Positions 36,560 through 45,481 of a DNA stretch of 64,000 nt are shown here, piece by piece (positions within the stretch are counted from its first letter, which is position 1; each line of letters opens with the position of its first letter). The notes under the pieces were generated by a model. That model did not search any database. It saw only the letters and a list, made by a program, of their open reading frames with translations, and had not been told where the DNA came from. Made by a program: the position numbers and the translations under genes. Source of the DNA: JABHGY01 sp964525185 (GTDB lineage Bacteria > Fidelibacterota > Marinisomatia > Marinisomatales > UBA1611); assembly GCA_964525185.1 (NCBI GenBank), contig CAZGFQ010000004.1, positions 27,655-91,654 of the forward strand, read 5' to 3'.

Positions 36560-37818
36560 TGATTGTAGATGTAATTATGCCAAAAATGGGAGAATCCATA
36601 ACAGATGGAACGATTCTGGAATGGAGGAAGAATGTTGGTGAATTTGTAGAAAAAGATGAACTATTTCTCGAAATTGGTACAGATAAAGTAGACTCTGAAA
36701 TTCCATCTATTGAGTCCGGAATTCTCGTTGAAATTTGTGCCGATATTAATGAAGTAGTGGATGTTGGAGAAGTTATTGCGCGGATTGAAACAGATGTGGA
36801 TGCTGTCGGAGATATTGATACTTCGCCACCTAAAAAAGTTGATCCAAAACCTTCCGAACCTATTGAATTACCTAAAGTTGAACCAAAACAAGATTCGCAA
36901 AAGCCTAAAAGTAAAAAACCTAAAGGTAAAATATTTATTACACCTGTTGTAATGAAAATAGCTCAAGAAAATAATATTTCAACCGAAATACTGAATACAA
37001 TCCCTGGTTCTGGTCGAGGTGGACGTGTTACAAAAAAAGATATTTTAAATTATCTAAATAATAAACCACCATTTAGTGATACTGATTCACAATCAATTGA
37101 TGTTTCTGAATTAGAAGGAAAGTCGGAAGAAATGGGGCACATGCGGAAATTAATTGCTGAACATATGCGCCGGAGCTTGGATACATCAGCTCATGTTTAT
37201 GTCGCAACAGAAGTTGATATGTCACCTATCATGGAATATATCAATAATGCAGGGGATCCATTTCACCAAAAAGAAGGATATAATTTAACTGTTACACCAT
37301 TTGTCATAATGGCTTGTGTACATGCATTAAAATCATTCCCAGAAATGAATGCATCCTTAGATGGAGATAAAATCATTTTCCATAAACATTTGAATATTGG
37401 AATGGCTGTAGCCGTCGAAAATGGGTTAATGGTTCCCACTCTATCCAAATGCGAGGAAATGAATTTTCTTGGTGTATGTCGAAAAGTAAACGATATCGCT
37501 CAAAGAACAAGATCTAAACAAATTTCACCAGACGAACTACAGGGAAGTACATTTTCTATAACAAATTTTGGTGTATTTAATGTTACGATGGGCCTTCCAA
37601 TCATTAATCAACCAAATGTGGGAATTCTAGGTGTAGGGACAATACGTAAACGCCCCGTTGTAATTGAATCAGTAGATGGGGATTCGATTGGAATTAAAAG
37701 TATCATGATGCTTTCGTTAGGGTTTGACCATCGATTAGTGGATGGCGCTGGAGGGAGTAAATTTATTGATCGAGTTCGGGAAGAACTTGAAACCTTTAAT
37801 TTGGAAAATTTGTTCTAA
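36559..37818 (+). CDS. 2-oxoacid dehydrogenase E2 (dihydrolipoyl acyltransferase)
   Basis: A 419-residue core of the complex. One lipoyl domain (1-75) has the lipoylated Lys in GTDKVDSEIPS, then a Pro/Lys-rich linker, a peripheral-subunit-binding domain (about 132-168, TPVVMKIAQENNIS to RVTKKDILNYL), and the catalytic domain with the final FDHRLVDGAGGSKF motif, in which His and Asp are catalytic. It starts one base before the E1 stop ends (TAATG). Confidence 0.93.
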   Translation: MIVDVIMPKMGESITDGTILEWRKNVGEFVEKDELFLEIGTDKVDSEIPSIESGILVEICADINEVVDVGEVIARIETDVDAVGDIDTSPPKKVDPKPSEPIELPKVEPKQDSQKPKSKKPKGKIFITPVVMKIAQENNISTEILNTIPGSGRGGRVTKKDILNYLNNKPPFSDTDSQSIDVSELEGKSEEMGHMRKLIAEHMRRSLDTSAHVYVATEVDMSPIMEYINNAGDPFHQKEGYNLTVTPFVIMACVHALKSFPEMNASLDGDKIIFHKHLNIGMAVAVENGLMVPTLSKCEEMNFLGVCRKVNDIAQRTRSKQISPDELQGSTFSITNFGVFNVTMGLPIINQPNVGILGVGTIRKRPVVIESVDGDSIGIKSIMMLSLGFDHRLVDGAGGSKFIDRVREELETFNLENLF

Positions 37819-37819
37819 C

Positions 37820-38692
37820 ATGGGGATGATTTCTCCCAGACCATTAAAACCTAAAATACACATTCATTATGGTGAAAAATTTAGGTCAACGCAATCAGCT
37901 GTTCAGGAAGGACACCTAAATACTGTATGTGAAGAGGCAAAATGCCCAAATGTATTTGAATGTTGGAATCTTGGAATTGCTACTTTAATGATTCTAGGAG
38001 ATGTATGTACTCGTGCGTGTGGTTTTTGTTCTGTAAAAACAGGTAAACCGACTTGGTACGATTTAAATGAGCCGCAACGAACGGCAGAAGCTGTTTTGAA
38101 AATGGGTTTACGTCATGTGGTAATTACATCTGTTGATCGGGATGATTTAAAAAATGATTATGGATCATTTATTTGGTCAAGAACGATTGAATCCATTCGT
38201 GAATCAAATCCTGATTGTACGATTGAAGTATTAACACCTGATTTTAAAAATGACAAGCAAGCTCTTAATCGTGTTTTTAATGCAAAACCTGATATTTTTA
38301 GCCATAATTTGGAATGCGCGCAACATATTAGTAAAGCTGTAAGAAGTCAAGCGAGTTGGAGTATAAGTTTAGACGTACTTCGGCAATCAGTTGAATTTGG
38401 ATTATTAACAAAAACAGGTATGATGGTTGGGCTGGGGGAAAGAAATGATCATGTTTTAGATACGATGGAACAGGCATCAAATATTGGCGTAAAGGTTTTT
38501 ACAATTGGTCAATATTTACAACCAACAAAAAAACATTTGCCAGTTAGCAGATATGTATCTGATAACGAATTTAAAATGTATAAAATTGAAGGATTTAAAA
38601 TGGGGTTTAGAGTAGTTGAATCTGGACCTTTAGTACGGAGTTCTTATCATGCTGATCAACAAGCAAACATAATATTGAAAGAAAAAAAATGA
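37820..38692 (+). CDS. lipA: Lipoyl synthase
   Basis: Radical-SAM enzyme that inserts two sulfurs into the octanoyl chain. The 290-residue protein has both Fe-S sets: the auxiliary cluster CEEAKCPNVFEC and the radical-SAM cluster CTRACGFC. Conserved RHVVITSVDRDDL and SRYVSDNEFKMY follow. I chose the ATG at 37820, two bases after the E2 stop; the frame is open into E2 but that part is a shadow. An ATG at 37826 is equally possible. Confidence 0.95.
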   Translation: MGMISPRPLKPKIHIHYGEKFRSTQSAVQEGHLNTVCEEAKCPNVFECWNLGIATLMILGDVCTRACGFCSVKTGKPTWYDLNEPQRTAEAVLKMGLRHVVITSVDRDDLKNDYGSFIWSRTIESIRESNPDCTIEVLTPDFKNDKQALNRVFNAKPDIFSHNLECAQHISKAVRSQASWSISLDVLRQSVEFGLLTKTGMMVGLGERNDHVLDTMEQASNIGVKVFTIGQYLQPTKKHLPVSRYVSDNEFKMYKIEGFKMGFRVVESGPLVRSSYHADQQANIILKEKK

Positions 38693-39321
38693 ATAAAAAT
38701 AAAAATTTGGTTTATGGTTTCATAATCATTGCTGGTATTTTTCTTGCATACATTACAACACAAGATAAAGTACCAGAACGCTTTAAAACGGGTATAATTG
38801 AAGAAAACCATCAAGTTGCAAATAGAGGAGAATCTCGTATCTCACTCCAACCTGGATATACGCAAATTGGCACTATACAAGCCAATATTCCGCAAAGCTG
38901 GTCGAGAGAAACGCCTTCTTCAAATATGCGTATTGCCCAATTTCGTCTTCCTAAAGTAAATGGTGATTCTGAAGATGGGTCCATTGCCGTTTTTGCAGGA
39001 ATCGGTGGAGGAATTGAAGGAAATATTAATCGCTGGCTAGGACAATTTAAACGCCCTGATGGAAAACCCATGAGTCAATTTGCTACTATTTCAAGGGAAA
39101 CAGTTGGACATTTTAATGTTACTTTTGTGTCAGCAGAAGGAACATTACTGGCATCATCCATGGGAGGTCCTGGCGGTGAGAAAACTGGATATTACTTATT
39201 AGCGGCCATTGTGGAAACACATTCAGATCCGTATTTTTTTAAGGGAACGGGTCCATTGTTAACAATGAAAGGGCATGAAGAATCATTCATGGCGTTTATT
39301 AGGTCAATTTTAGAATTGTAA
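38689..39321 (+). CDS. Conserved membrane-anchored protein of unknown function
   Basis: A 210-residue protein with one N-terminal transmembrane helix (about 8-24), so most of it is in the periplasm. The segments NIPQSWSRETPSSNMRIAQFR and GGIEGNINRWLGQFKRPDG, then YFFKGTGPLLTMKGHEESF, recur in proteins from several phyla as far as I recall, but no function is known to me. It overlaps lipA by 4 bases, so it is the last gene of the lipoate/dehydrogenase cluster. Confidence 0.7.
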   Translation: MNKNKNLVYGFIIIAGIFLAYITTQDKVPERFKTGIIEENHQVANRGESRISLQPGYTQIGTIQANIPQSWSRETPSSNMRIAQFRLPKVNGDSEDGSIAVFAGIGGGIEGNINRWLGQFKRPDGKPMSQFATISRETVGHFNVTFVSAEGTLLASSMGGPGGEKTGYYLLAAIVETHSDPYFFKGTGPLLTMKGHEESFMAFIRSILEL

Positions 39322-39428
39322 AGTATACGCCATTATTGCAAACTTTATTTACTTTTACAGACGAATAAACATCATTTAGCGAATGGCACAATTGTTGCCA
39401 ACAAATTCGTAACGATTGAAAGAAGATT

Positions 39429-41822
39429 ATGAAAGAAGATTTAACCCCAAAAAATATTGAAAAACCGGACTTTGGTGATTCTGCAGAATTTCCAATTATG
39501 CCTTTAAGAAATACAGTTTTATTTCCTCAGCAAGTTATACCTATTTATATTGGAAGAGAAAAATCTTTACATCTTATTGGTGATTTAGACAAAGGGACTA
39601 AAAAGTATATTGTTGTTGTTGCGCAAGAAGATGGGTCAATAGAAGATCCAGGTAAAGAAGATTTATATGCATATGGCACCTTAGCGCATGTATTGAAAGT
39701 ATTTGATATGCCCGATAATAGTAAATCCGCTATTGTGCAAGGGATTAGCCGAGTAAAAATATTAGATTACACAAAGGATGAGCCTTATTACGAAGCGGCT
39801 GTTACTCAACTGGATGAAATTGAGCTATCAGAAGATTTAGAGCTTGACGCATTATCCAATAATCTTCGCCAATCATTTGCAGACCTCATTAAAATTGCTC
39901 CAAATCTTACTGATGAGCATACTGGCATGCTTTCTAATATTCAAAAACCTAACCGATTGGCAGATCGCGCAATATCATTAATGACTTTATCTAATTCCGA
40001 AAAACAGGAAATACTAGAGGAATTGGATGTTAAAGTGCGAGTTGAAAAAAGTATAAAAATTATTTCAAGAGAAATTCAGCGCATCAAATTGGGTGAAGAA
40101 ATTCAAACAGAAGTCCATGATGAAATTGCCAAAACTCAAAGAGAATACTATTTGCGTGAGCAAATGAAAGCGATTAAAAAAGAGTTAGGGGAAGATGAAG
40201 GAACAGTTGAACTCAAAGAACTTGAAGATAAAATAAAAGCTGCAAGCATGCCCGAAGATGCAGAAGAAGTAGCCCTAAAAGAATTAGATCGATTATCGCG
40301 TATTCCGACACAATCTCCAGAATACAATGTCTCCCGAACATATATTGAATGGTTAGCAGATCTCCCTTGGAGTGAATCATCAGAAGACACAATAGACTTA
40401 AAAGAAGCTCTAAAAATTTTGGATGAAGACCATTATGGGCTCAGTAAAGTAAAAGAACGGATAATCGAATATTTAGCCGTCAGAAATTTAAAAACAGAAC
40501 GCTCAAAAGATGGTCGAGTTCGTGGACCTATTTTATGTTTTGGAGGCCCTCCCGGTGTAGGTAAAACATCGTTGGGAAAATCAATTGCGAGATCTATGGG
40601 TAGAGAATTCGTAAGATTATCATTAGGTGGTGTAAGGGATGAAGCGGAGATTCGAGGTCATAGACGTACCTATATTGGCGCACTTCCTGGGCGTATCATT
40701 CAGTCCATTAAAAAAGCTGGAACCAATAATCCGGTCTTTATGCTAGATGAAATAGATAAACTAGGTAGCGATTTTCGCGGGGATCCCTCTTCTGCCATGT
40801 TGGAAGTATTAGATCCAGAACAAAATCATTCCTTCAGTGATCATTATCTAGAAGTAGATTTTGATTTAAGTAATGTTATGTTTATTGCTACTGCAAATTA
40901 TCAGGATGCAATACCGCCAGCATTAAGAGACAGAATGGAAATTTTAGAATTTTCTGGATATATTGAAGATGAAAAAGTTGAAATTGCTAAAAGACATATT
41001 GTACCAAAACAGATAAAAGAGAATGGGTTAACTAAGAATGAAGTCACTGTTGAAAAGGCCGCAATTAAAGAATTGATTCGTTCCTTCACCCGAGAAGCAG
41101 GTGTCAGAAACCTTGAACGTGAAGTGGCAAATGTATTGAGAAAAGTAGCTCGTGATTTTGTAGAAAAAAAATCAAAGAAGTTTAAAATTACGAAATCTAA
41201 GATTCAGGAATATTTAGGTGCGTCCAAATTTTATTCTGAATTAGCAGAACGAGTAACAAAGCCAGGTGTTGTTACAGGGTTAGCCTGGACGGCCGCAGGT
41301 GGAGATATATTATTTATTGAATCTACAAAAATGATTGGTAAAGGGCGGTTAACCTTAACGGGCCAGTTAGGTGATGTGATGAAAGAATCTGCCACTGCAG
41401 GATTAACATATGTTCGTGCTCATGCAGCAACATTTGGTATTGATCCTGAATTCAATGAAAAGACAGATATTCATGTGCACGTACCAGCCGGTGCAATTCC
41501 AAAAGATGGACCATCAGCGGGTGTTGGAATGGTTACATCTCTCGTATCTCTTTTAGCGGATACACCTGTAAAAGAAAAGGTAGCTATGACGGGAGAAATT
41601 ACATTGCGTGGAAATGTATTACCCATTGGTGGTGTAAAAGAAAAAGTAACAGCTGCGCATCGCTCTGGTATAAAAGAAATCATTTTACCTCACCATAATG
41701 AAAAAGATTTGGAAGATGTTCCAGAGCATGTGAAAAAAGATTTGACTTTTCATTTTGCTAAAGAAATAGAAGATGTAATAAAGGTTGCATTACCGGGAAT
41801 TAAAAAAAAGAACCAAAATTAG
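39429..41822 (+). CDS. lon: ATP-dependent protease Lon
   Basis: Degrades misfolded and regulatory proteins. The 797-residue protein has the LAN substrate domain (1-210), an AAA+ module with Walker A GGPPGVGKTSLGKS and Walker B VFMLDEIDKL, and a protease domain with the Ser-Lys dyad in PKDGPSAGVGM and KEKVTAAHRSG. It is full length for LonA. It stands apart from its neighbours: 107 bases follow the upstream stop, and a dyad (TGGCA / TGCCA, 39384-39400) sits in that gap. Confidence 0.97.
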   Translation: MKEDLTPKNIEKPDFGDSAEFPIMPLRNTVLFPQQVIPIYIGREKSLHLIGDLDKGTKKYIVVVAQEDGSIEDPGKEDLYAYGTLAHVLKVFDMPDNSKSAIVQGISRVKILDYTKDEPYYEAAVTQLDEIELSEDLELDALSNNLRQSFADLIKIAPNLTDEHTGMLSNIQKPNRLADRAISLMTLSNSEKQEILEELDVKVRVEKSIKIISREIQRIKLGEEIQTEVHDEIAKTQREYYLREQMKAIKKELGEDEGTVELKELEDKIKAASMPEDAEEVALKELDRLSRIPTQSPEYNVSRTYIEWLADLPWSESSEDTIDLKEALKILDEDHYGLSKVKERIIEYLAVRNLKTERSKDGRVRGPILCFGGPPGVGKTSLGKSIARSMGREFVRLSLGGVRDEAEIRGHRRTYIGALPGRIIQSIKKAGTNNPVFMLDEIDKLGSDFRGDPSSAMLEVLDPEQNHSFSDHYLEVDFDLSNVMFIATANYQDAIPPALRDRMEILEFSGYIEDEKVEIAKRHIVPKQIKENGLTKNEVTVEKAAIKELIRSFTREAGVRNLEREVANVLRKVARDFVEKKSKKFKITKSKIQEYLGASKFYSELAERVTKPGVVTGLAWTAAGGDILFIESTKMIGKGRLTLTGQLGDVMKESATAGLTYVRAHAATFGIDPEFNEKTDIHVHVPAGAIPKDGPSAGVGMVTSLVSLLADTPVKEKVAMTGEITLRGNVLPIGGVKEKVTAAHRSGIKEIILPHHNEKDLEDVPEHVKKDLTFHFAKEIEDVIKVALPGIKKKNQN

Positions 41823-41852
41823 TTATTTTGGCTTAATTTCCCCGCCATATTT

Positions 41853-41926
41853 GGGCGATTAACTCAGCTGGTCAGAGTGCTTCCCTTACAAGGAAGAGGT
41901 CGGGAGTTCGAATCTCTCATCGCCCA
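41853..41926 (+). tRNA. tRNA-Val (anticodon UAC)
   Basis: A full cloverleaf. The 7-bp acceptor stem is GGGCGAT / ATCGCCC with discriminator A. The D arm has the CTC / GAG stem. The anticodon stem is CTTCC / GGAAG around CTTACAA, giving TAC at 41887-41889. The T arm is GGGAG-TTCGAAT-CTCTC. The CCA end is not encoded (ACAG follows). It reads GUA and probably other GUN codons. Confidence 0.93.
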
Positions 41927-41978
41927 CAGAGCCCTAGTAGAAGTGGCTTGTAACAGTAACAAACGCATAAGGAATAAC

Positions 41979-42188
41979 ATGCCAGAAAGAAAAGAAGGAA
42001 CCGTAAAATGGTTCAATAATTCAAAGGGCTATGGTTTTATCGAGTGTGAAGGCGAAAAAGATCTTTTTGTTCATATGAGCGAAATTTTGATGGACGGCTT
42101 CAAAACACTTGCTGAAAACCAAAAAGTTGAGTTTGAAATTGGTGAAGGAACAAAAGGACCTGCAGCCAAGCAAGTAAAACCCCTCTAA
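41979..42188 (+). CDS. Cold-shock protein (CspA family)
   Basis: A 69-residue single-strand nucleic-acid-binding beta barrel. RNP1 is KGYGFIEC and RNP2 is DLFVHMSEI; the start is GTVKWFN-like. AAGGA lies 6 bases before the ATG at 41979. A longer in-frame version would begin inside tRNA-Val and is not credible. It lies 52 bases after the tRNA, with no obvious promoter between, so it may be read through from the tRNA. A hairpin and a strong terminator follow. Confidence 0.95.
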   Translation: MPERKEGTVKWFNNSKGYGFIECEGEKDLFVHMSEILMDGFKTLAENQKVEFEIGEGTKGPAAKQVKPL

Positions 42189-42190
42189 GT

Positions 42191-42210
42191 AATTCTTTGT
42201 AAAAAGAATT
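42191..42210 (+). other. Hairpin in the csp 3' region
   Basis: AATTCTTT / AAAGAATT form an 8-bp stem with a GTAA loop three bases after the csp stop. It has no T run and is followed by a separate, stronger terminator. It could stabilise the transcript end. Confidence 0.4.
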
Positions 42211-42224
42211 CTTTGGAATTAGTT

Positions 42225-42259
42225 AAAAAGCCATTCGTTTCGGCGAATGGCTTTTTTTT
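42225..42259 (+). terminator. Intrinsic terminator after csp
   Basis: GCCATTCG (42230-42237) and CGAATGGC (42244-42251) form an 8-bp stem with a TTTCGG loop, followed by eight T. The A run before it lets it also act on the minus strand, where the HesB-like selenoprotein gene ends at 42281. Confidence 0.92.
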
Positions 42260-42280
42260 ATTTATATTGTAGTAACTATT

Positions 42281-42559
42281 CTAACAAGCACCAGCAGATT
42301 GAATCACTAATCCTTTTCCACGATAATCGTTTACATAATCAATCGTAAAGCCGCCTACGTGATTTTGATCTTGCTCGCTAATGATAACGTCTATTCCGTT
42401 AATCGAATATTTTTTATCTGTATTATTGGACTCATCCAGAGCCATGCCTAAGCTGGGTCCGCCTCATCCAAAACCAGCCATATATACTCTCAATGATTTT
42501 CCATCATTTTGAGATAATATAGCATTTATTTCTTTTTTTGCAATATCTGTAATAGTCAT
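42281..42559 (-). CDS. HesB/IscA-like selenoprotein with in-frame UGA
   Basis: A 92-residue A-type iron-sulfur carrier-like protein read through one TGA (42464-42466, codon 32). The context is MAGFG-U-GGPSLGMALDES. HesB/IscA-type proteins carry a conserved Cys here and further Cys at the C-terminus; this one ends SAGAC. HesB-like selenoproteins are an established family, so Sec in place of the first Cys fits. The gene has a normal ATG at 42557-42559 and TAG at 42281-42283, and the frame on both sides of the TGA is intact. A stem can form right after the TGA (see the hairpin entry). It is convergent with csp and divergent from the SDR gene. A simple truncation would leave a 31-residue stub, which is unlikely. 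Confidence 0.82.
42428..42460 (-). promoter_or_regulatory. Candidate bSECIS element in the HesB-like gene
   Basis: Four bases after the UGA, GGAC (42460-42457) pairs with GUCC (42431-42428) and CCAG (42456-42453) with CUGG (42439-42436). The apical part can fold further as GC-UUAG-GC. The place, within the coding sequence directly 3' of the UGA, is where bacterial SelB-binding hairpins lie. The loop sequence is not standard, so this is the weaker of the two elements. Confidence 0.5.
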
Positions 42560-42676
42560 AATTGTCCTAACATATAATTTTATGATTATTGTTTTGATAC
42601 ATTCCTTAATATTTGGTTACACCTTTTTTAGTTAATTTTTCAAAAGAAGAGCCTTGAATAATCATTAGGGAAAAAT

Positions 42677-43693
42677 ATGAATCAAAAACGAGTACTCGTA
42701 ACAGGCGGCACCGGCTATCTTGGATCTTGGATAATAAAAATATTTGCTGAACATGGTTGGCTTGTTACTACAACGGTACGAAGAAATACTGCACCAGAGA
42801 ATTTATCTGTGCTAGATGAAATAACTGAATCAACTGGTGTGAATATTGATATTAAATATGCAGATTTACTTACACCTAATTCTTTTGACGATGCAGTAAA
42901 AAATATTGATGTCGTTGTCCATTCTGCTTCACCATTTGTGGCTTTCGGAACAAAAAATCCTCAGAAAGAATTAATTGATCCCGCCGTTATAGGTACTGAA
43001 AATGTTTTACAATCTGCAGCAAACGCTGGTGTAAAAAAAGTTGTACTTACAAGCAGTATTGCTGCTATGTATGGTGATGGCAGAGAAGTGGACGGAAAAA
43101 TAATTGATGAATCTTTTTGGAATAGGACAAGCTCCACGACGTATAGGCCATATGAATATTCTAAAACAATGGCGGAGAAAAAAGCCTGGGAATGTGCAAA
43201 AATTCACTCTTTTGAACTTGTTACCATTAACCCGGGGTTTATATTGGGGCCTGCGTTAACATCAAGGCAGGATTCTTCATCCATCGAAATAATGAATGAT
43301 TTTGTAAAAGGTAAATACAAATCGGGGATACCTGATACGTCTATTGGAATTGTGGATGTACGAGATGTGGCATTAGCCCATTATTATGCTGCTGAAAAAA
43401 CGAATATTAAAGGTCGAACTATTATTTGCGCTAAAGCAATAAAGTTTATTGATATGGCAAATGCAATTCGAAAGAAAGTAGGTGGTTCTGAACCCGTACC
43501 AAAAACATTGGTTCCTAAATATCTATTTTGGCTATTATCCCCATTATTTGGAATTGAGAGGGCTTATGTGATAGGCAATGTTGGGTTCCATTTTGATATC
43601 TCAAATGAAAAAAGTAAAAAAGATCTTCAGATTCAATATCGAGATTGGGAAGAAACGGTAGCCGAACATTATCAACAATTAAAGGTTCAATAG
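42677..43693 (+). CDS. Extended SDR (dihydroflavonol-4-reductase-like)
   Basis: A 338-residue NAD(P)-dependent oxidoreductase. The Rossmann motif is VTGGTGYLGSWI, the active-site Tyr-Lys is in YEYSKTMAEKKAWE, and the substrate-region LTSSIAAMYGDG is present. It resembles the DFR/cinnamoyl-CoA reductase branch of extended SDRs, which reduce many small carbonyl compounds; the substrate here is unknown. AGGGA lies 7 bases before the ATG. Its end overlaps the convergent YiiX-like gene by 15 bases. Confidence 0.87.
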   Translation: MNQKRVLVTGGTGYLGSWIIKIFAEHGWLVTTTVRRNTAPENLSVLDEITESTGVNIDIKYADLLTPNSFDDAVKNIDVVVHSASPFVAFGTKNPQKELIDPAVIGTENVLQSAANAGVKKVVLTSSIAAMYGDGREVDGKIIDESFWNRTSSTTYRPYEYSKTMAEKKAWECAKIHSFELVTINPGFILGPALTSRQDSSSIEIMNDFVKGKYKSGIPDTSIGIVDVRDVALAHYYAAEKTNIKGRTIICAKAIKFIDMANAIRKKVGGSEPVPKTLVPKYLFWLLSPLFGIERAYVIGNVGFHFDISNEKSKKDLQIQYRDWEETVAEHYQQLKVQ

Positions 43694-45157
43694 ATTTCGC
43701 AAAATAGATTGAGCATCATCTCCCGTGGAAATGAATGGTGTCCCTGGTTTTTTTGTATCTTCATCAATGAACGCAATTATTTTTAATTGTCCTGAATGAA
43801 TAGCATAATGACAAATATCATCACCACTTAATGTCATATTTCCAACACGTTTTGTAAGCGGGAATGATATTTTGCCTAAACCGTTATATGACCGATATAT
43901 GATTTCTGTGCATACCTGAGTTCCAGCATCATTAAAATCAAAATTGAAATCATAGCTATTTCCAAGATACGCATGTGCACTCTTTAAGGCTCTATTTATT
44001 TCAGACTCTGTCAATTGTGGTCTTAAAATAAGCATTCTATTAATTTTAGTATCAAGAACTTTAAGAATGCTGTTGGAGACCACACCTTCAGATACCGCTT
44101 CAATGATATCATCTCCATTATGAATATTATTTTTATTTTCAATTGATATATCCATAATTCCCCATTCAGCTTGGGTCCAGTTATTCCGATCGCCAATATA
44201 CATTATACCATGTTTAAAATAGCCCGGTAAAAAAATGTTACTCATATATCCTTCTGAAAATGTCAATATAATGTCACCAGGTTGAAGCAATTTTTTTATA
44301 AGTTCTTTTTCAAGATGTGTAAATATAAGTGGAGATTTTACCGGAGACTTAATGTCGCCAACTTGTGTAACAACAAATGCTTTTATGGCTTCAAATTGTC
44401 CCCCAGCCTTGTCTATAAGAAATTCTGTTCTATTTTTAATCGTGCTGTGGCGTAGTTGATTGGTGATTTCAGGTGTTAATAAAACATAATGTGTAAGTAT
44501 TTTATGGCGATGATTCACATGGAATTCATGTAACTCATCCAATTCATCTAGGAGTGTTATATATAAAGGATCGGATTTTAATGAATTTAATTCTGTCCCT
44601 GGCTCATACATTTCACGAACATATAATTCGCGAGCAATATCTAAATCATCCAAATTTCCAGGTAATGTTAAACTTTTAAATATTTGGTCAAATGTCCCTT
44701 GAGAAATTCCGCTTTTATAATACGGTTCATTTAACTTTTTGATTAATTGATCTTCCAACATATTAATTGTAATAAAATGTCCACTGGCTTTATAAAGCAT
44801 TAAAGCGGAATAATACCCAATGACAAATGCTTTTGTATTATAAAGTTTATCTTCTGAGAGTGTGTCATAATTGCGATATTGTTTAATAATATTCCACAAA
44901 GATTTTCGAACGAGAAGATATCGATATAATAAATTTTCAATTCGATCATTTTCAACATTAGAGATATATCCTAATTCATTTCTCTCAGATTGTTTGTGGA
45001 TGAACATCATTTCCTGAAACATTTCGGAGAGAACATTTTTAAAGATGGATAATTGCTTTATATCTCTTTCAAAGGAAGGTTGGGTTGCAGACAGATTATT
45101 TAGGGATATCCCTAAGAATATAAGAGTTGAAAATGATATAGTTTGAATCGTTCTCAT
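43679..45157 (-). CDS. YiiX-like (NlpC/P60 superfamily) cysteine hydrolase, exported
   Basis: A 492-residue protein with a signal peptide (MRTIQTISFSTLIFLGISLN). The catalytic part is C-terminal (about 285-470): LLQPGDIILTF, a His in FKHGIMYIG and a Cys in GTQVCTEIIYRSYNG, with AHAYLGNSYDFNFDF between. This is the permuted papain-like fold of the YiiX/YebB family, in which the His comes before the Cys. The N-terminal 280 residues are helical and not recognised. Such enzymes cut lipids or cell-wall amide bonds; the substrate is unknown. Confidence 0.78.
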   Translation of the reverse strand: MRTIQTISFSTLIFLGISLNNLSATQPSFERDIKQLSIFKNVLSEMFQEMMFIHKQSERNELGYISNVENDRIENLLYRYLLVRKSLWNIIKQYRNYDTLSEDKLYNTKAFVIGYYSALMLYKASGHFITINMLEDQLIKKLNEPYYKSGISQGTFDQIFKSLTLPGNLDDLDIARELYVREMYEPGTELNSLKSDPLYITLLDELDELHEFHVNHRHKILTHYVLLTPEITNQLRHSTIKNRTEFLIDKAGGQFEAIKAFVVTQVGDIKSPVKSPLIFTHLEKELIKKLLQPGDIILTFSEGYMSNIFLPGYFKHGIMYIGDRNNWTQAEWGIMDISIENKNNIHNGDDIIEAVSEGVVSNSILKVLDTKINRMLILRPQLTESEINRALKSAHAYLGNSYDFNFDFNDAGTQVCTEIIYRSYNGLGKISFPLTKRVGNMTLSGDDICHYAIHSGQLKIIAFIDEDTKKPGTPFISTGDDAQSILRNLLNL

Positions 45158-45249
45158 AATTGTAATTCGGCAAATTTATGATAATTTAAATCAAATTGGA
45201 ATTATTCAATTATTTTCTAATAATGTTTTAAACTTTCGACCTTAATCTT

Positions 45250-45402
45250 ATGAAAAAATCTAGAATTATATACGCATTATGGCTTGTAGGGGTGATTGTA
45301 TGGAATTACGCCTATCCAACGGTTCCACCAATATTTGATGTGGGAATGGCTGTTTTACTATCATTATTTTCATACGGATTGAGTTTTTTCTTTAATGCAT
45401 AA
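45250..45402 (+). CDS. Small membrane protein (50 residues)
   Basis: An open frame with two hydrophobic segments, VGVIVWNYAY and VGMAVLLSLFSYGLSFFF, starting MKKSRIIYALWL. No family is recognised. It is the first of a run of closely spaced genes ending at 46692. The next small frame starts 8 bases before its stop. Confidence 0.5.
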   Translation: MKKSRIIYALWLVGVIVWNYAYPTVPPIFDVGMAVLLSLFSYGLSFFFNA

Positions 45403-45481
45403 ATATATATTTTCAATTATTGCAATGATTCTATTCAGTTCAGTACATTTCGACCTAAATGAAAAAGCTACTGACAGCTAA
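45395..45481 (+). CDS. Possible 28-residue membrane peptide
   Basis: A short frame (MHKYIFSIIAMILFSS then a polar tail) whose start overlaps the previous stop by 8 bases and whose end overlaps the next gene's start. The hydrophobic segment and the chained overlaps are the only support. Confidence 0.25.
   Translation: MHKYIFSIIAMILFSSVHFDLNEKATDS

Noticed and set aside
42464..42466. Reading the TGA as a pseudogene or frameshift mutation in the HesB-like gene
   Set aside because: The frame is intact on both sides, the residue at the TGA is a conserved Cys in the family, and a second such case lies in the window.
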